DNA of 64,000 nucleotides from CAWAND01 sp963807065 (GTDB lineage: Bacteria > Chloroflexota > Anaerolineae > Anaerolineales > E44-bin32). The DNA lies in assembly GCA_963807065.1 (NCBI GenBank), contig CAWDZQ010000003.1, positions 1,116,001-1,180,000 of the forward strand, read 5' to 3'. Both the position numbers and the translations under genes were made by a program. Every line of letters begins with the position of its first letter. Within the stretch, counting starts at the first letter, position 1. Shown here one piece after another: positions 25,694 through 34,915 of this stretch. The notes under the pieces were generated by a model, which ran no database searches, was not told the origin of the DNA, and saw only the letters and a program-made list of their open reading frames with translations.

Positions 25694-27115
25694 TCAGATA
25701 CCTCTCAATCCGACGACAGCCCCCATGGTCCGCAGGACGATCCAAAGGTCCATGAGCATACTTCGGTGTTTGATGTAGTACAAATCGTATTCCAGCTTCT
25801 CAGCTGACCCCTCGACCGAGGCCCCCTTGCCGTAGTTCACCTGCGCCCAGCCGGTGATGCCAGGCTTGACCAGCAACCTCGCCCGGTAGAATGGGATCTC
25901 CTGTTCCAAATCCTCCACCAGCTCCGGGCGTTCCGGCCGGGGGCCAACCACGCTCATGTCCCCCCGCAGGACGTTCCAAAATTGGGGAAACTCATCCAGG
26001 TGGGCCTTGCGAAGCAGGCGCCCCACGGCGGTGGTGCGGGGATCGCCGATCTGGGCCCAATGGGCCTGCCCGTCCGCTTCGGCGTCCTTGTGCATTGTGC
26101 GAAATTTCACAACCTCGAACCGGCGCCCCCCCTGGCCCAGCCTCGTCTGCCAATACAGCACGGGCCAACCGCTTTCCAAGGTGATGGCCAGCCCGGCCCA
26201 GGGCAGAGTCAGGCCCAAGATCGCCAGCCCGGCCGCACTCACGACGAGATCAATCAGGCGCTTGCCGAGCAAGTAAAAGCCGTTGACGCGGGCTTCATCG
26301 ACAAACGAGCGCAACAGCCAGTCCAATTCGAGGTGGCGGATGGGCACCCGCCCCAAGATCTCTTCATAGGCCGACGGCATGCGGGACACCTCCACGCCGC
26401 GCTCCTGGGCGTCCAGCAGCGCCTGGAACATGGTCCCGTTCATAGCGCCTGTGATGGCCACGATAATGTCGGAGACGGCCTGCTCCTCACAAATACCGAG
26501 CAGGCGGTCGTTGCCGCCGATGACCGCGATGCCCTCGAGCTCCGATCCGTGTTTTTCAGCGTCGTCGTCAATGCAGCCCACGATGTTGAACGGTGCGGGC
26601 AACATTTGGTTGACGATTTCGATCAGCGTTCGCCCGCTCTCGCCGGCGCCCACGATCAGCACCCGGCGGGTAAAGGCGGGCGCCGTGAACACCAGGATGT
26701 AGAGCCAGCGCCAGGCGAGCGAAAAGGCGGCCGCAAAGCCAAGAAAATACAAGACGCCACGCCTGGGAAGACTGCCCTCGGACGTGAAGTAAAGGGCCAG
26801 ATAAAGCATGGCGCCGATTCCGGCCGCGATCAAGACGCCTTTGACTGTTTCGCGCAAGGAACTGGCGCGATGGACATCGTAGAGATTGACCATCAGCAGC
26901 GCCCAGATCGGGGGGAGCAGGACAAACCAGGGCGCCCGGGCACGGATGAACTGCGCCGTTGGATCCGGCCCCAGGTAGTCAAGGCTGGCCCACAGCTCCA
27001 AAGCGACCAGGGCGGCGCCAACCGACGCTGCCAGGTCGCCCAAGAGCAGCAGAATGCGCCGCTCGCCAGGCCGCAGGCGGAGCACGCGGGATCTTCTATT
27101 GTAGGGTCCGGCCAC
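25694..27115 (-). CDS. Polyprenyl glycosylphosphotransferase (initiating sugar-1-phosphate transferase)
   Basis: A 473-residue WcaJ/WbaP-like enzyme that puts the first sugar-1-phosphate on undecaprenyl phosphate. It has an N-terminal bundle of about four helices, a Rossmann-like middle domain (RRVLIVGAGESGRTLIEIV, about 143-161) and a C-terminal catalytic domain with the membrane hairpin (about 265-290). Catalytic motifs are EVVKFRTMHKDAE, LRKAHLDEFPQFWNVLRGDMSVVGPRPERPE and LLVKPGITGWAQVNY. It starts with GTG and overlaps the upstream GT2 gene by 20 bases. It is one of three such enzymes in the window. Confidence 0.93.
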   Translation of the reverse strand: MAGPYNRRSRVLRLRPGERRILLLLGDLAASVGAALVALELWASLDYLGPDPTAQFIRARAPWFVLLPPIWALLMVNLYDVHRASSLRETVKGVLIAAGIGAMLYLALYFTSEGSLPRRGVLYFLGFAAAFSLAWRWLYILVFTAPAFTRRVLIVGAGESGRTLIEIVNQMLPAPFNIVGCIDDDAEKHGSELEGIAVIGGNDRLLGICEEQAVSDIIVAITGAMNGTMFQALLDAQERGVEVSRMPSAYEEILGRVPIRHLELDWLLRSFVDEARVNGFYLLGKRLIDLVVSAAGLAILGLTLPWAGLAITLESGWPVLYWQTRLGQGGRRFEVVKFRTMHKDAEADGQAHWAQIGDPRTTAVGRLLRKAHLDEFPQFWNVLRGDMSVVGPRPERPELVEDLEQEIPFYRARLLVKPGITGWAQVNYGKGASVEGSAEKLEYDLYYIKHRSMLMDLWIVLRTMGAVVGLRGI

Positions 27116-28118
27116 GTATGTCTCCCGACCCGGGCATCACCAGCCCTATCAAGAAGGCGCTTCCCCAGCAAAGGTGCATCACACCCAGCGACAGGGGTAT
27201 GCCCAGGATGAGGCTGGGGTCGTGACGGCGGACCGCTTCGAGCAGCCCGGCCACCAACAGCGCCAGCCCATAGCCGCCCCATTGTACCGCCAGCAGACTC
27301 CAGCCCAGGGGCCAGAAGGCGCCCGCCACCAGAAGCACCAACGTTCCCAGCACGAACAACGGGGGCAGCGCCTGTCGCCATTTGAGCGTGTCAGGATGAC
27401 CGTGCAACATTCGGGCCTTCCAGTAACCATAGCGGAGATATTGGCGTGCCAGCTCGCCCAGGCTTGGGCGCGCATAGTAGATGGAACGGATGTCAGGATC
27501 GAACCAAATGCGCCCTCCGGCTTTCAGAATGCGCGCATTCATCTGGTAGTCCTCGTTGGTCAACAGGCGCTCATCGAACGGACCCACCTTCTCCAGCCAT
27601 TGGGCACGGTAGGCGCCGAACGGCACCGTTTCCACCCATCCCGCATCTCCGTGCGTGCGGTAGCGGGCATCCCCCGCACCCAGTGAATGGCTCGCCGCCG
27701 CTGCGATGGCGCGTGGGATCCATCCCTCGGATCCGGGTCGGATGTCCCACACGCCGCCCACGTTGGCTGCACCCGTCCGTTCCAACGCATCCAGACAACG
27801 CTGCACGTAATCCGTGTAGGGAACCGAGTGCGCGTCGAGCCGGATGACGGTTGCCGCCTTCGCCGCGCCTATGCCCAGGTTGAGCGCCGCCGGGATGGTC
27901 CGGGATGTGTTGTCAAGCACGGTCAACATGAGCTCAGCGTGATCATGCGCATACTGTTCGAGCTTCTCGCGGGTGCCGTCCGTGGACCCGCCATCCATGA
28001 CGATGATCTGTACCTGGCTCACATCGAAAGTCTGGCCCCGGATTGCGTCCAGCAGCCCCTCGATGGTCTGGGCTTCGTTGTAACAGGGAATAACGATGGA
28101 AACGCTTGGGCTTGTCAT
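27096..28118 (-). CDS. Family 2 glycosyltransferase with C-terminal membrane helices
   Basis: A 340-residue GT-A glycosyltransferase resembling succinoglycan ExoA. SIVIPCYNEAQTIEGLLDAI at the N-terminus is the nucleotide-sugar fold. IVMDGGSTDGT and VIRLDAHSVPYTDYV (a DxD-like LDAH) form the donor and metal site. FDERLLTNEDYQMNARI holds the catalytic acid region. Two to three helices at about 255-325 anchor it. It adds one sugar to the lipid-linked glycan on the inner face; the sugar is unknown. It is the first intact gene of the 28118-22860 run on the minus strand. Confidence 0.88.
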   Translation of the reverse strand: MTSPSVSIVIPCYNEAQTIEGLLDAIRGQTFDVSQVQIIVMDGGSTDGTREKLEQYAHDHAELMLTVLDNTSRTIPAALNLGIGAAKAATVIRLDAHSVPYTDYVQRCLDALERTGAANVGGVWDIRPGSEGWIPRAIAAAASHSLGAGDARYRTHGDAGWVETVPFGAYRAQWLEKVGPFDERLLTNEDYQMNARILKAGGRIWFDPDIRSIYYARPSLGELARQYLRYGYWKARMLHGHPDTLKWRQALPPLFVLGTLVLLVAGAFWPLGWSLLAVQWGGYGLALLVAGLLEAVRRHDPSLILGIPLSLGVMHLCWGSAFLIGLVMPGSGDIRGRTLQ

Positions 28119-28249
28119 GCCTGGTCCCCGAGTGCGCCTTGGGCAAATGAACGGCTTGGCATCGGCGGTATTCTACCCCGCAGCGAGCTGAACTCCTTCT
28201 TGGGGGTTCGGGTCGGGTCGACGCGGCCGTTCGCCTGGCAATGCGAGGC

Positions 28250-28773
28250 TCAGCCCTCGAGCCGTCGGTAGAAATCAGCCAATCGATTGTCCAGCAGCGG
28301 CCAGGCGCAGTGTGTTCCAGCCGCCTGGCGCGCCCCAGCGCCCATCCCCTGGCAGGCCTCAGGCTGGCCCAACAGTTGGTCCATGGCATCAATCATAGCT
28401 TCGGCCTCGTCAGCCGCCACCAGGCCGATGTCGTTCCTCCGAACCATGCGATCGGCCTCGCCGGAGTGGTTGGTGACCACTGGCCGGCAGCCATGCAATC
28501 GCCGTGGCGATCGGGAAGACGTGCCCGGTTGTGGCTGACACCTGAAAAGGGGACCAAAACAGACGTCAGCACACGCCACCCGCTCACTTAGCTTCCGTTG
28601 CTCAACGTATGCGCAACCGATGAGCCGATCGCTCAGAGTCGCGTCAGACCCAGCCTGTCATTGCGAGCCCACGACCAAGACACGCAGCTGCAGATTGTGA
28701 GGCAAAAGGCCCAGGAGGACATCCCGCGCCGGCTGCCGGTCGAACTCTGATTGGCCGCTGTAAAATACCACCG
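28250..28773 (-). pseudogene. Decayed GT4-type glycosyltransferase, 3' part only
   Basis: This is a C-terminal half of a glycosyltransferase in pieces. VVFYSGQSEFDRQPARDVLLGLLPHNLQLRVLVVGS is followed by an in-frame TGA and then ATLSDRLIGCAYVEQRKLSERVACADVCF. The frame then shifts twice around FPIATAI and GCRPVVTNHSGEADRM, before the terminal RLADFYRRLEG. These are the donor-binding motifs of GT4 enzymes. The 5' half is absent: the reading ends where the IS3-like remnant begins at 28774. The gene was probably interrupted by the insertion and then decayed. Not functional as read. Confidence 0.75.
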
Positions 28774-29160
28774 TGACCTGCCCCCCAAAACTGATCCAGT
28801 TGTGAAGTTAGGATCACGCAAGGGAAAGGGTCAAATGCCGTAAAGAAGATATACCCCCGAACAGATTATCAGCAAATTCCGTGAAGCCGAGGTTCTGCCC
28901 AGCCATGGCCAAACTTTAGCCCAAGCCTGCAAATCATTGAGCGTAGGCGATCAAACCCATGACCGCTCGAGAAAAGAGTGCGGTGGGGTACGACCTCCCG
29001 GGTCCGCAGGCTCAAGGAACTCGAGCGAGATGACGCCCGGTTGAAGAAGCTGGCGGCCGATCCCTCGCTGGAGAATGCCATCCTGAAGCAAGCCATCTCG
29101 GGAAACCCTGGGCTGCCGCTGCCCCCATCGGGACCAACTTAGAAAGTGGATCAATAAGTA
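28774..29160 (+). mobile_element. IS3-family element remnant (left end and degraded orfA)
   Basis: From 28774 the sequence TGACCTGCCCCCCAAAACTG resembles the terminal repeat of IS3-family elements. An orfA-like reading follows: YTPEQIISKFREAEVL, GQTLAQACKSLSVGDQT, then in another frame LKELERDDARLKKLAADPSLENAILKQAISGN. These are the helix-turn-helix and leucine-zipper parts of IS3-type OrfA. There is a stop right after the first codons and at least one frameshift. No orfB (DDE transposase) is present, so the element is truncated and dead. Its right boundary is uncertain. Confidence 0.75.
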
Positions 29161-29257
29161 GGGGCATGTCGCCAGATGCTCGAGCCAAAGAAGCAGACAT
29201 CGCCCTCGTTGCTGCAAAGGCTCCGCCTGGCGTCTCTCGGGCGGTTGCCGGGCGATT

Positions 29258-29273
29258 TGTGATGCATTTTACA
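29258..29273. promoter_or_regulatory. Near-match Rex/CRP-like palindrome
   Basis: TGTGA, six bases, TTACA: one mismatch from the palindrome seen at 10485, 42563 and 44979. It is intergenic, but lies 3' of the O-antigen ligase gene and beside the IS remnant, with no plus-strand gene starting nearby. It may be a fossil promoter or chance. Confidence 0.25.
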
Positions 29274-29321
29274 AACCCGGGGAGGGGATCGGAGAATCGC
29301 GGCCAGCGCCGGTCCAGCGGC

Positions 29322-30845
29322 TCAGCCCTTGGCGATCGCGACCACTTGCGCCTTTCCAATTTGATCCAACTGAGGGTTCCCCACGCCAATGCCCAGGCAG
29401 AACCACAACCAGGCCATCAGGGGAAAGGCCTGCATCAACGGCAGGAAGAGAAAGGTCACTGACACCCCCAGCCAGCCGGCCACAGCCACCCCGCCCAGCA
29501 CGCGAAGCGTGGGGTCGCCCGTGAGCATGGCCTCCCGCCATGTCTGGCGCAGGGCCAGAAACAGGAAAACCATGAACACAACCGGCCCCCAGACGCCAAA
29601 TTCCATGGCCATCTGGAAATAGGATCCCTCAACATGAAAGGCGGCCGCAGCCGGGAAGCCGAATCCCTGACGCGGACCGACCAGCCCCATCCCCACCCCT
29701 TGCGGGTGGTGCGCGAGGAAATCCACGGCCCCCAGGGTATCGAGGGTGTGATATTGACCCGCCAGACTTACGATGGTGTGGCCGATCAGACTCCCCATGC
29801 CGGACAGGACGACAATTGCCCCGACAAGCGCCACCGCCGCCAGCGCGCCGCCAAGACCCAGCCAGGCCCGGCGGCCGAGGCGTCCGAAATCTCGGCGTTT
29901 TCGGATCACTTCGAAAATGGTGGCCACTGCCAACCCAAGAAGCAGACCCAGGAATCCGCTGCGCGATGCCGAGGTCACGAGCGCTCCTCCATAGAGAACG
30001 GCGGCCATCAGGAACAAGGCACGATTTCGGCCCGATGATTTAAAGATCAACAGGAAGGCGGCACAAGCTAGCAGGATCATGTGCCCGGCCAGCTCATTCG
30101 GCCCCGTGACCGTCGAGGGCGGACGAAGACCAACCTGGCCGATCACGCCGCCTTCAGGGATTCCCACCTGGCCCGACGGCGTTCCAAAGCCCCAAGCCGA
30201 AAACTGCTCCAGCCCCCAGCCCGACTGCCAGATCGCCAAGACCGCCATGGCTGCCCCGACGATCAGCCAAGCCCTCACAAGTCGTCCGAGCTGGTTCCGG
30301 TCGACGATCGTCAATCGGACCACAGCATAGAAAACCACAGGTTCGAAATAGTCTCGGAACGCAGCTACCCCTGCCAATCTGTTTGGGGACAAGGCGGCAC
30401 CCAGGATGCCGAGCGCCGCGAAAGCAAGCAGGAAGGGTTCTCCGGGACGCCAGGCCAGCTGCAATCTGAGATTGCGATCGGTCCGCAACGCTTTCAGGAT
30501 CACCCCCGCCAGAAGACCGAGCAGCGCAGCATCCTTCCAAAGCGAAACCAGAGTCACTTCCCCCGGCGGCAGGCCAGCCAAGTTCTGCAGCCATCGGATG
30601 GCCAACTCGTGCACAAGAAGCAAGAGGAGAATCGCACCGGTGGCTAACCCGGGCCAGCGAGAGGCAGCCCAGGCGGCCACCAGGAAGACCGAGCCCAAGA
30701 TGACCGCGCCGAGGACGAGGAGGGTCACGACGACCGGTCTCCTTTCGATGCGGCCGACCCAGATGCACAACCGGGCCTTGGTTTCCGCCGCGTGAGAGGC
30801 TGACGCCAGAATCCGGCTAACACACTCAGAACGCCCCCTTGCCAC
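29322..30845 (-). CDS. O-antigen ligase / Wzy-type polymerase family membrane protein
   Basis: A protein of up to 507 residues with about 12 membrane helices, typical of the Wzy_C (WaaL/O-antigen ligase) superfamily. A large outer loop follows TVTGPNELAGHMILLACAAFLL. The family-type stretch HHPQGVGMGLVGPRQGFGFPAAAAFHVEGSYFQMAMEFGVWG (about 385-426) carries the conserved His/Gly/Arg region. Such enzymes move or join completed glycan units from the lipid carrier at the outer face. The GTG at 30845 overlaps the preceding gene by 20 bases; a start nearer VTLLVLGAVILG (about residue 40) is also possible, since the first 35 residues are not hydrophobic. Confidence 0.85.
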   Translation of the reverse strand: MARGRSECVSRILASASHAAETKARLCIWVGRIERRPVVVTLLVLGAVILGSVFLVAAWAASRWPGLATGAILLLLLVHELAIRWLQNLAGLPPGEVTLVSLWKDAALLGLLAGVILKALRTDRNLRLQLAWRPGEPFLLAFAALGILGAALSPNRLAGVAAFRDYFEPVVFYAVVRLTIVDRNQLGRLVRAWLIVGAAMAVLAIWQSGWGLEQFSAWGFGTPSGQVGIPEGGVIGQVGLRPPSTVTGPNELAGHMILLACAAFLLIFKSSGRNRALFLMAAVLYGGALVTSASRSGFLGLLLGLAVATIFEVIRKRRDFGRLGRRAWLGLGGALAAVALVGAIVVLSGMGSLIGHTIVSLAGQYHTLDTLGAVDFLAHHPQGVGMGLVGPRQGFGFPAAAAFHVEGSYFQMAMEFGVWGPVVFMVFLFLALRQTWREAMLTGDPTLRVLGGVAVAGWLGVSVTFLFLPLMQAFPLMAWLWFCLGIGVGNPQLDQIGKAQVVAIAKG

Positions 30846-32246
30846 GAAAAACTGCGATCGGCGTCTTCATCAAAATGACGATGTCCAACCAAAGCGAGTA
30901 GTTATAGACGTAGTAGAGATCATCATCGGTGTTGAGGTGCATCGGCTTGTCACTGCGCCCATTGATCTGCCACCACCCCGTGATGCCCTGAGGCACCGCA
31001 AATCGCTTGCGCTGCCAGGCCTCGTAGCGATCCACGAGCCACGGCATTTCCGGCCGAGGGCCGACAAGGCTCATGTCTCCCTTGATAACGTTGAACAGTT
31101 GGGGGAGTTCATCCACACTGTAGCGGCGCAGAAACCGCCCCACCCGCGTCACCCGTGGGTCATCCTGTGCCTTGTGAATCAAGTTGCCCTTTTCATCCTC
31201 GTGTACCACCTCTTCAATCCGTTGGTCGGCGTCCGCCACCATGGTCCTGAGTTTAACATGTTGAACAGCCGTCCGTTCTCACCGACCCGCTGCTGACGGA
31301 TGCTGACCGGGCCGCTCGAGTCAAGCCTGAGTGCTACACCCGCGATGACAAGCACCGGTGATGCCAGGATGAGGAGCACGAACGACACGGCAAGGTCGAA
31401 AACACGCTTCATCAGCCGTGGTGCGCCCTCAATCAAGGGATCGCGCAGGCCGATAACCGGGATCCCATCCAGGATCTCAACGTTGGCTTGCACCAGGGCC
31501 ATCGAGAAATAATCGGGTACGACTTTCACTCGCACGGAAACCCGCTCCAGGGCACGCATGATGTCCTGCAGACGAGACGTGGCGGTGAGCGGCAGGGCTG
31601 TCCAGACCTCATCGATGTGTCTGGTATGCACCAAATCGGTTAGGTCGGAGATACTCCCCAGGACTTCAAGCCCGTTCAGGTTGGTGCCGAGCTTGGCGGG
31701 GTCGTCATCAAGGTAGCCGACGGGCTCGAACCCCCAGCGGCTGTGGTCGAGCAAGATTTGTCCCAGCCGCCCCCCCAGGTCACCGGCGCCGACCACCAGA
31801 ATCCTCGTTCTGCCCCCTGGGCGGGCTCTTCCCGCCGTTCGGTAGATCAGACGAAATCCGCCCCGATAAGCGAGCATGGCGACGGCGGAGACGACTGTGA
31901 AATACACAAACTGTAGACGGGAGAGCTCGCGGAAAGTGAGATAAAGCAGCCCGGCCATGAGAAAGGCCGAGAGCAGATTTCCCCACAGGACCCGCCAGGC
32001 TTCATTAAACCAACGCAGGGACCGCTGCGGGTCATAGACGCCGCTGAAGGTCATCCCCACACCCCAGCAGATGATCGCCATCACGTAAATGAGCCACGGC
32101 GCAGCCGCGTTTTCCCCTGGCAACGCGCCTCCCACCCCAATCGGAAGGGTCGACCGCAGCAGGGTCGCCAAAGCCAGGCCCACGGGGACGAGGAGCAGGT
32201 CAATGACAAACAGGGTGATTGAGAGGGGCTGAAAGCGTCTGTGCAT
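30826..32246 (-). pseudogene. Polyprenyl glycosylphosphotransferase, frameshifted
   Basis: Same family as the enzyme at 25694-27115. The first frame runs from ATG 32246: a helical N-terminus, the Rossmann domain RTRILVVGAGDLGGRLGQIL, and the catalytic hairpin KRVFDLAVSFVLLILASPVLV up to GENGRLFNML. It then shifts. The other frame continues with RTMVADADQRIEE, DELPQLFNVIKGDMSLVGPRPEMP, VPQGITGWWQINGRSD and ends at 30826. One base is missing in TTAAACTCAGG (minus strand, about 31246-31256); adding it restores the FNML-K-x-RTM motif and a protein of about 473 residues. It may be a sequencing error. Confidence 0.85.
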
Positions 32247-32413
32247 GTGGCCTCAACACGCTACGGCTTGCGATTCTCTCGAGGGCAACTGGCAGGGTCG
32301 TGTATCCGCATTCTAATTCGGCTTTGGCCCGAGCGCCAAATCCAGGCACCCGCGCTTATGACGCGGTGCCTTCCGCACGCCTCGAAACCCAGCCGGTTTG
32401 CTGCAAGTCAGTC

Positions 32414-33661
32414 TCATCCGGAGGTTGGAGGGCTGCCGCCTTCAAGAGCCAGCCGCTGATAGTCAGCCAAGATAGGTTCGAGCGCTGCCTGGGGCGTGTG
32501 CGCTGCAACTCGCTTTGCGCAACGCGTGGCTCGCTCAGGCGTTTGGGGCGAGGACAACACACACTCCAAAGCTTCGACGAATTCGGAGGTGCTCCGATCT
32601 GGGACCAGATAGCCGACATCGCAATCTCTCCCAATGACGTCGCCGACCTGTCCCACGTCAAATGAAACCACCGGCAGACCACACGCCATGGCCTCGAAGA
32701 TAAACCGTGGGCCGGCCTCGAAGGCTGATGTGCAGACAGCCACGTCACAGCCGCGGTAGACCGATGCCAGATCGGCCCTCGAGACGGGCGGAAGAAATCG
32801 AACGACGTCGCCCACGCCATGAGCCGCCACAGCCTGCTCCATCCGACGGCGGAGCCGTCCATCGCCGACCAGAACCAAACCCAACCGGCCCAACCGGCGG
32901 CGCGCCATGGAAAAGATCTCTATGAGCTTCAAGGGGTCCTTTTGCTTCTCGAACCTTCCAGCGAACACCAGCCATTTCATCTCGCCATCCAGGTCCAGCC
33001 GCCCCATCAATTCCGACCGTGGATCGGACTTCGCGCCGGCTTGGTCAAGATTGAACACCGCCGGGTCAGCCCATTGCTGCTGCCAGATCACTTTTCCATT
33101 CATGCTGGGCAGAGCCTTGGCAATCCATTCTGGGGTTCGAGGGTCGACACACACCACCAGGGATGCAGAATTCAGGCTGCGCAGCAACAGTTTGCGGAAG
33201 ATCGGGGTCATGCGGGCCCAACGGACATCACTGGAAGGAGAAGCGACCTCGGGCGGGTGATTGTGTAGAAAGAATGCCGCCGGTTGGTGAGGCAAGATCC
33301 TCGGTACAGCGTAAGCGGATTCGAATCGGTGATAAACCACCAAGCCGCCCGAAAGGCTGGGACGGCGAAGCCTGGCAGCCAAGGCGAACAGCAACGACAA
33401 TGGAACCATGTGCACCAGATTGGGCTTCGAATCGGCTAGCACTGGGAAGAAGCGAACGCTTCGGCCAGCGTAATCGAGCGTTTGCCAACGCCCCACCTTC
33501 CGATTTTGGGGCTGGGCTGTGATTCCCACCAGTTCTATGTCCCAATCCGGTGGAGCATACCTCAGGAAACCGTCAAGAAACGTGTCGAAGCCGCCGATCC
33601 CCTGCCGCCAGGGGTCCCAGGGATGGACGAGACTGACACTGACATGTGACGGCGGGGTCAT
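32414..33661 (-). CDS. GT4-family glycosyltransferase
   Basis: A 415-residue GT-B glycosyltransferase. N-terminal acceptor domain: VSLVHPWDPWRQGIGGFDTFLDGF with the Gly-rich turn. Donor domain: WLVFAGRFEKQKDPLKLIEIF, LVLVGDGRLRRRMEQ and the E-x7-E signature in TSAFEAGPRFIFEAMACGLPVVSFDVG (about 325-350). I chose ATG 33661, which forms an ATGA overlap with the stop of the upstream GT2 gene; the longer open frame upstream is unlike the family. It is expected at the inner face of the membrane, adding a sugar to the growing lipid-linked chain. Confidence 0.9.
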   Translation of the reverse strand: MTPPSHVSVSLVHPWDPWRQGIGGFDTFLDGFLRYAPPDWDIELVGITAQPQNRKVGRWQTLDYAGRSVRFFPVLADSKPNLVHMVPLSLLFALAARLRRPSLSGGLVVYHRFESAYAVPRILPHQPAAFFLHNHPPEVASPSSDVRWARMTPIFRKLLLRSLNSASLVVCVDPRTPEWIAKALPSMNGKVIWQQQWADPAVFNLDQAGAKSDPRSELMGRLDLDGEMKWLVFAGRFEKQKDPLKLIEIFSMARRRLGRLGLVLVGDGRLRRRMEQAVAAHGVGDVVRFLPPVSRADLASVYRGCDVAVCTSAFEAGPRFIFEAMACGLPVVSFDVGQVGDVIGRDCDVGYLVPDRSTSEFVEALECVLSSPQTPERATRCAKRVAAHTPQAALEPILADYQRLALEGGSPPTSG

Positions 33662-34656
33662 GGGCGGGTTGGCGGCCGCAGATCCGATGAGCTGGGGTAA
33701 GGTGACCCTGGAACCTCGAACCAATCGTAGCGTGCCCCGACCCAGCCCGGAAAGTAAGTATAGGATGCCGCCCCGACCCATTCTACAGATTTCGCAAAGG
33801 CGATCGTAGCAAGGTACACCGGCAGCGACCAGCCTCGCAAAGGGAGCATTTGCCTGAGCCGCCACGCCCGTCGCCAGGCCTTCACCAACCCGCCTCCGAC
33901 GACCAGGAAAGGCGCCAGCACGGGGACGTCGGCCAACCACGACCAACGCATTTCGGGAGCCATTCGACGGGTATGAATCTGGTAGGCGCCCAGTCGTGTG
34001 TACTTGCTCCAGAAGGGCGCCACGTGGTGCCAGGCGCGGGCTTCAGCACAGAACCAGATGCCCACCCCGTCGGCCAGCATCTTGTCGCGCAGGATATCTA
34101 CGCCACCACCCCCGCTCTGCCCCAAATCCTCCCTGAACCCGTGCTCTTGCAGGAGCGCCCGGCGCGTCGCCAGATTGTTCCCATAGAACCAATCCGTCGG
34201 TCCGGACTCAAGGCGGGTGGCCGCCCACTCCGTAATCGAGAGGGTCCGGCTGAGGAAGCCGTCATCGAATTGGGTGTTACCCGCAACCAGCCCGTCGTGC
34301 CGGCTCAGTGCCCGCAGCATGGAGTCCAGCCAATCGGGCGAATAAGCGACATCCAAATCGGCAAACACCAGTACGTCGCGGGTTGCCTGATCGATAGCTG
34401 CATTCTTGATTCGATAGTAGGTTGAATCCGGCACGGTCACGATACGAGCATCCGGGAAGAACGACCGATATCCTTCGGGGCCCCTGACCCCTTCCGATTC
34501 ATCGACCAAGATGAGAATCTCACAGGCGTCGATCGGATAGGTCTGGTTGGCCAAGGACCTCATGGCGCGCTCGAACAGCGCCCCACTCTCAAGGTCACTC
34601 GCATTCCAGCCCTCAACTGCCAGCGTTACCTGCTCGGGAGGGATGGGGAAGGTCAT
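33658..34656 (-). CDS. Family 2 glycosyltransferase
   Basis: A 332-residue GT-A type enzyme. The start MTFPIPPEQVTLAVEGWNASDLESG is at 34656; the longer open frame upstream is Arg/Pro-rich shadow. ACEILILVDESEG replaces the usual DDGS-type motif. DVLVFADLDVAYSPDWLDSML holds the DxD (ADLD), and GNNLATRRALLQEHGFREDLGQSGGGGVDILRDKM gives the acceptor/catalytic region. A short hydrophobic stretch near 265-280 (LADVPVLAPFLVVGGGLV) may touch the membrane. It is coupled to the next gene by ATGA, and the sugar is unknown. Confidence 0.85.
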   Translation of the reverse strand: MTFPIPPEQVTLAVEGWNASDLESGALFERAMRSLANQTYPIDACEILILVDESEGVRGPEGYRSFFPDARIVTVPDSTYYRIKNAAIDQATRDVLVFADLDVAYSPDWLDSMLRALSRHDGLVAGNTQFDDGFLSRTLSITEWAATRLESGPTDWFYGNNLATRRALLQEHGFREDLGQSGGGGVDILRDKMLADGVGIWFCAEARAWHHVAPFWSKYTRLGAYQIHTRRMAPEMRWSWLADVPVLAPFLVVGGGLVKAWRRAWRLRQMLPLRGWSLPVYLATIAFAKSVEWVGAASYTYFPGWVGARYDWFEVPGSPYPSSSDLRPPTRP

Positions 34657-34915
34657 GTTCCAGGGCCTCAACTGCTGTGGACTTAGGGGCAGATGTGGAC
34701 CGGCTCTCGCCGTGTGTTGCGGGCGGTGACAGCCCGCGAACCCAATCTCGAGTGTCCCGGTACCAAGTGGCAAAGTATACAACAGGGCTTCATCTTGATG
34801 TGATGTGCCACAACCGGTGGCGCTGAAGATCGCTCTTCCCAAGGGACCGCAAGTAGAATACAGTGGCTCCGATCGGCGCAAATTGCGCTGAAGACCAAAG
34901 GACGCGTCATCGGCG
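34657..34915. promoter_or_regulatory. Divergent promoter region with -10 element and hairpin
   Basis: A gap of 259 bases between the GT2 gene (minus) and the pyruvyl transferase (plus). TAGAAT at 34854-34859 is a likely -10 for the plus operon, about 57 bases before its ATG. Near 34717-34735 there is a GC-rich dyad (TGCGGGC, seven bases, GCCCGCG). It could act in either transcript. There is no clear ribosome-binding site before the plus gene. Confidence 0.35.

Noticed and set aside
26096..26111. TGTGC-N6-TCACA in the glycosylphosphotransferase gene
   Set aside because: It falls on the conserved KFRTMHKD codons; one mismatch and coding constraint explain it.
28801..28818. TGTGA and TCACG facing each other in the IS remnant
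   Set aside because: The spacing is eight bases rather than six and it lies in the IS end, so it is not counted with the regulatory palindromes.
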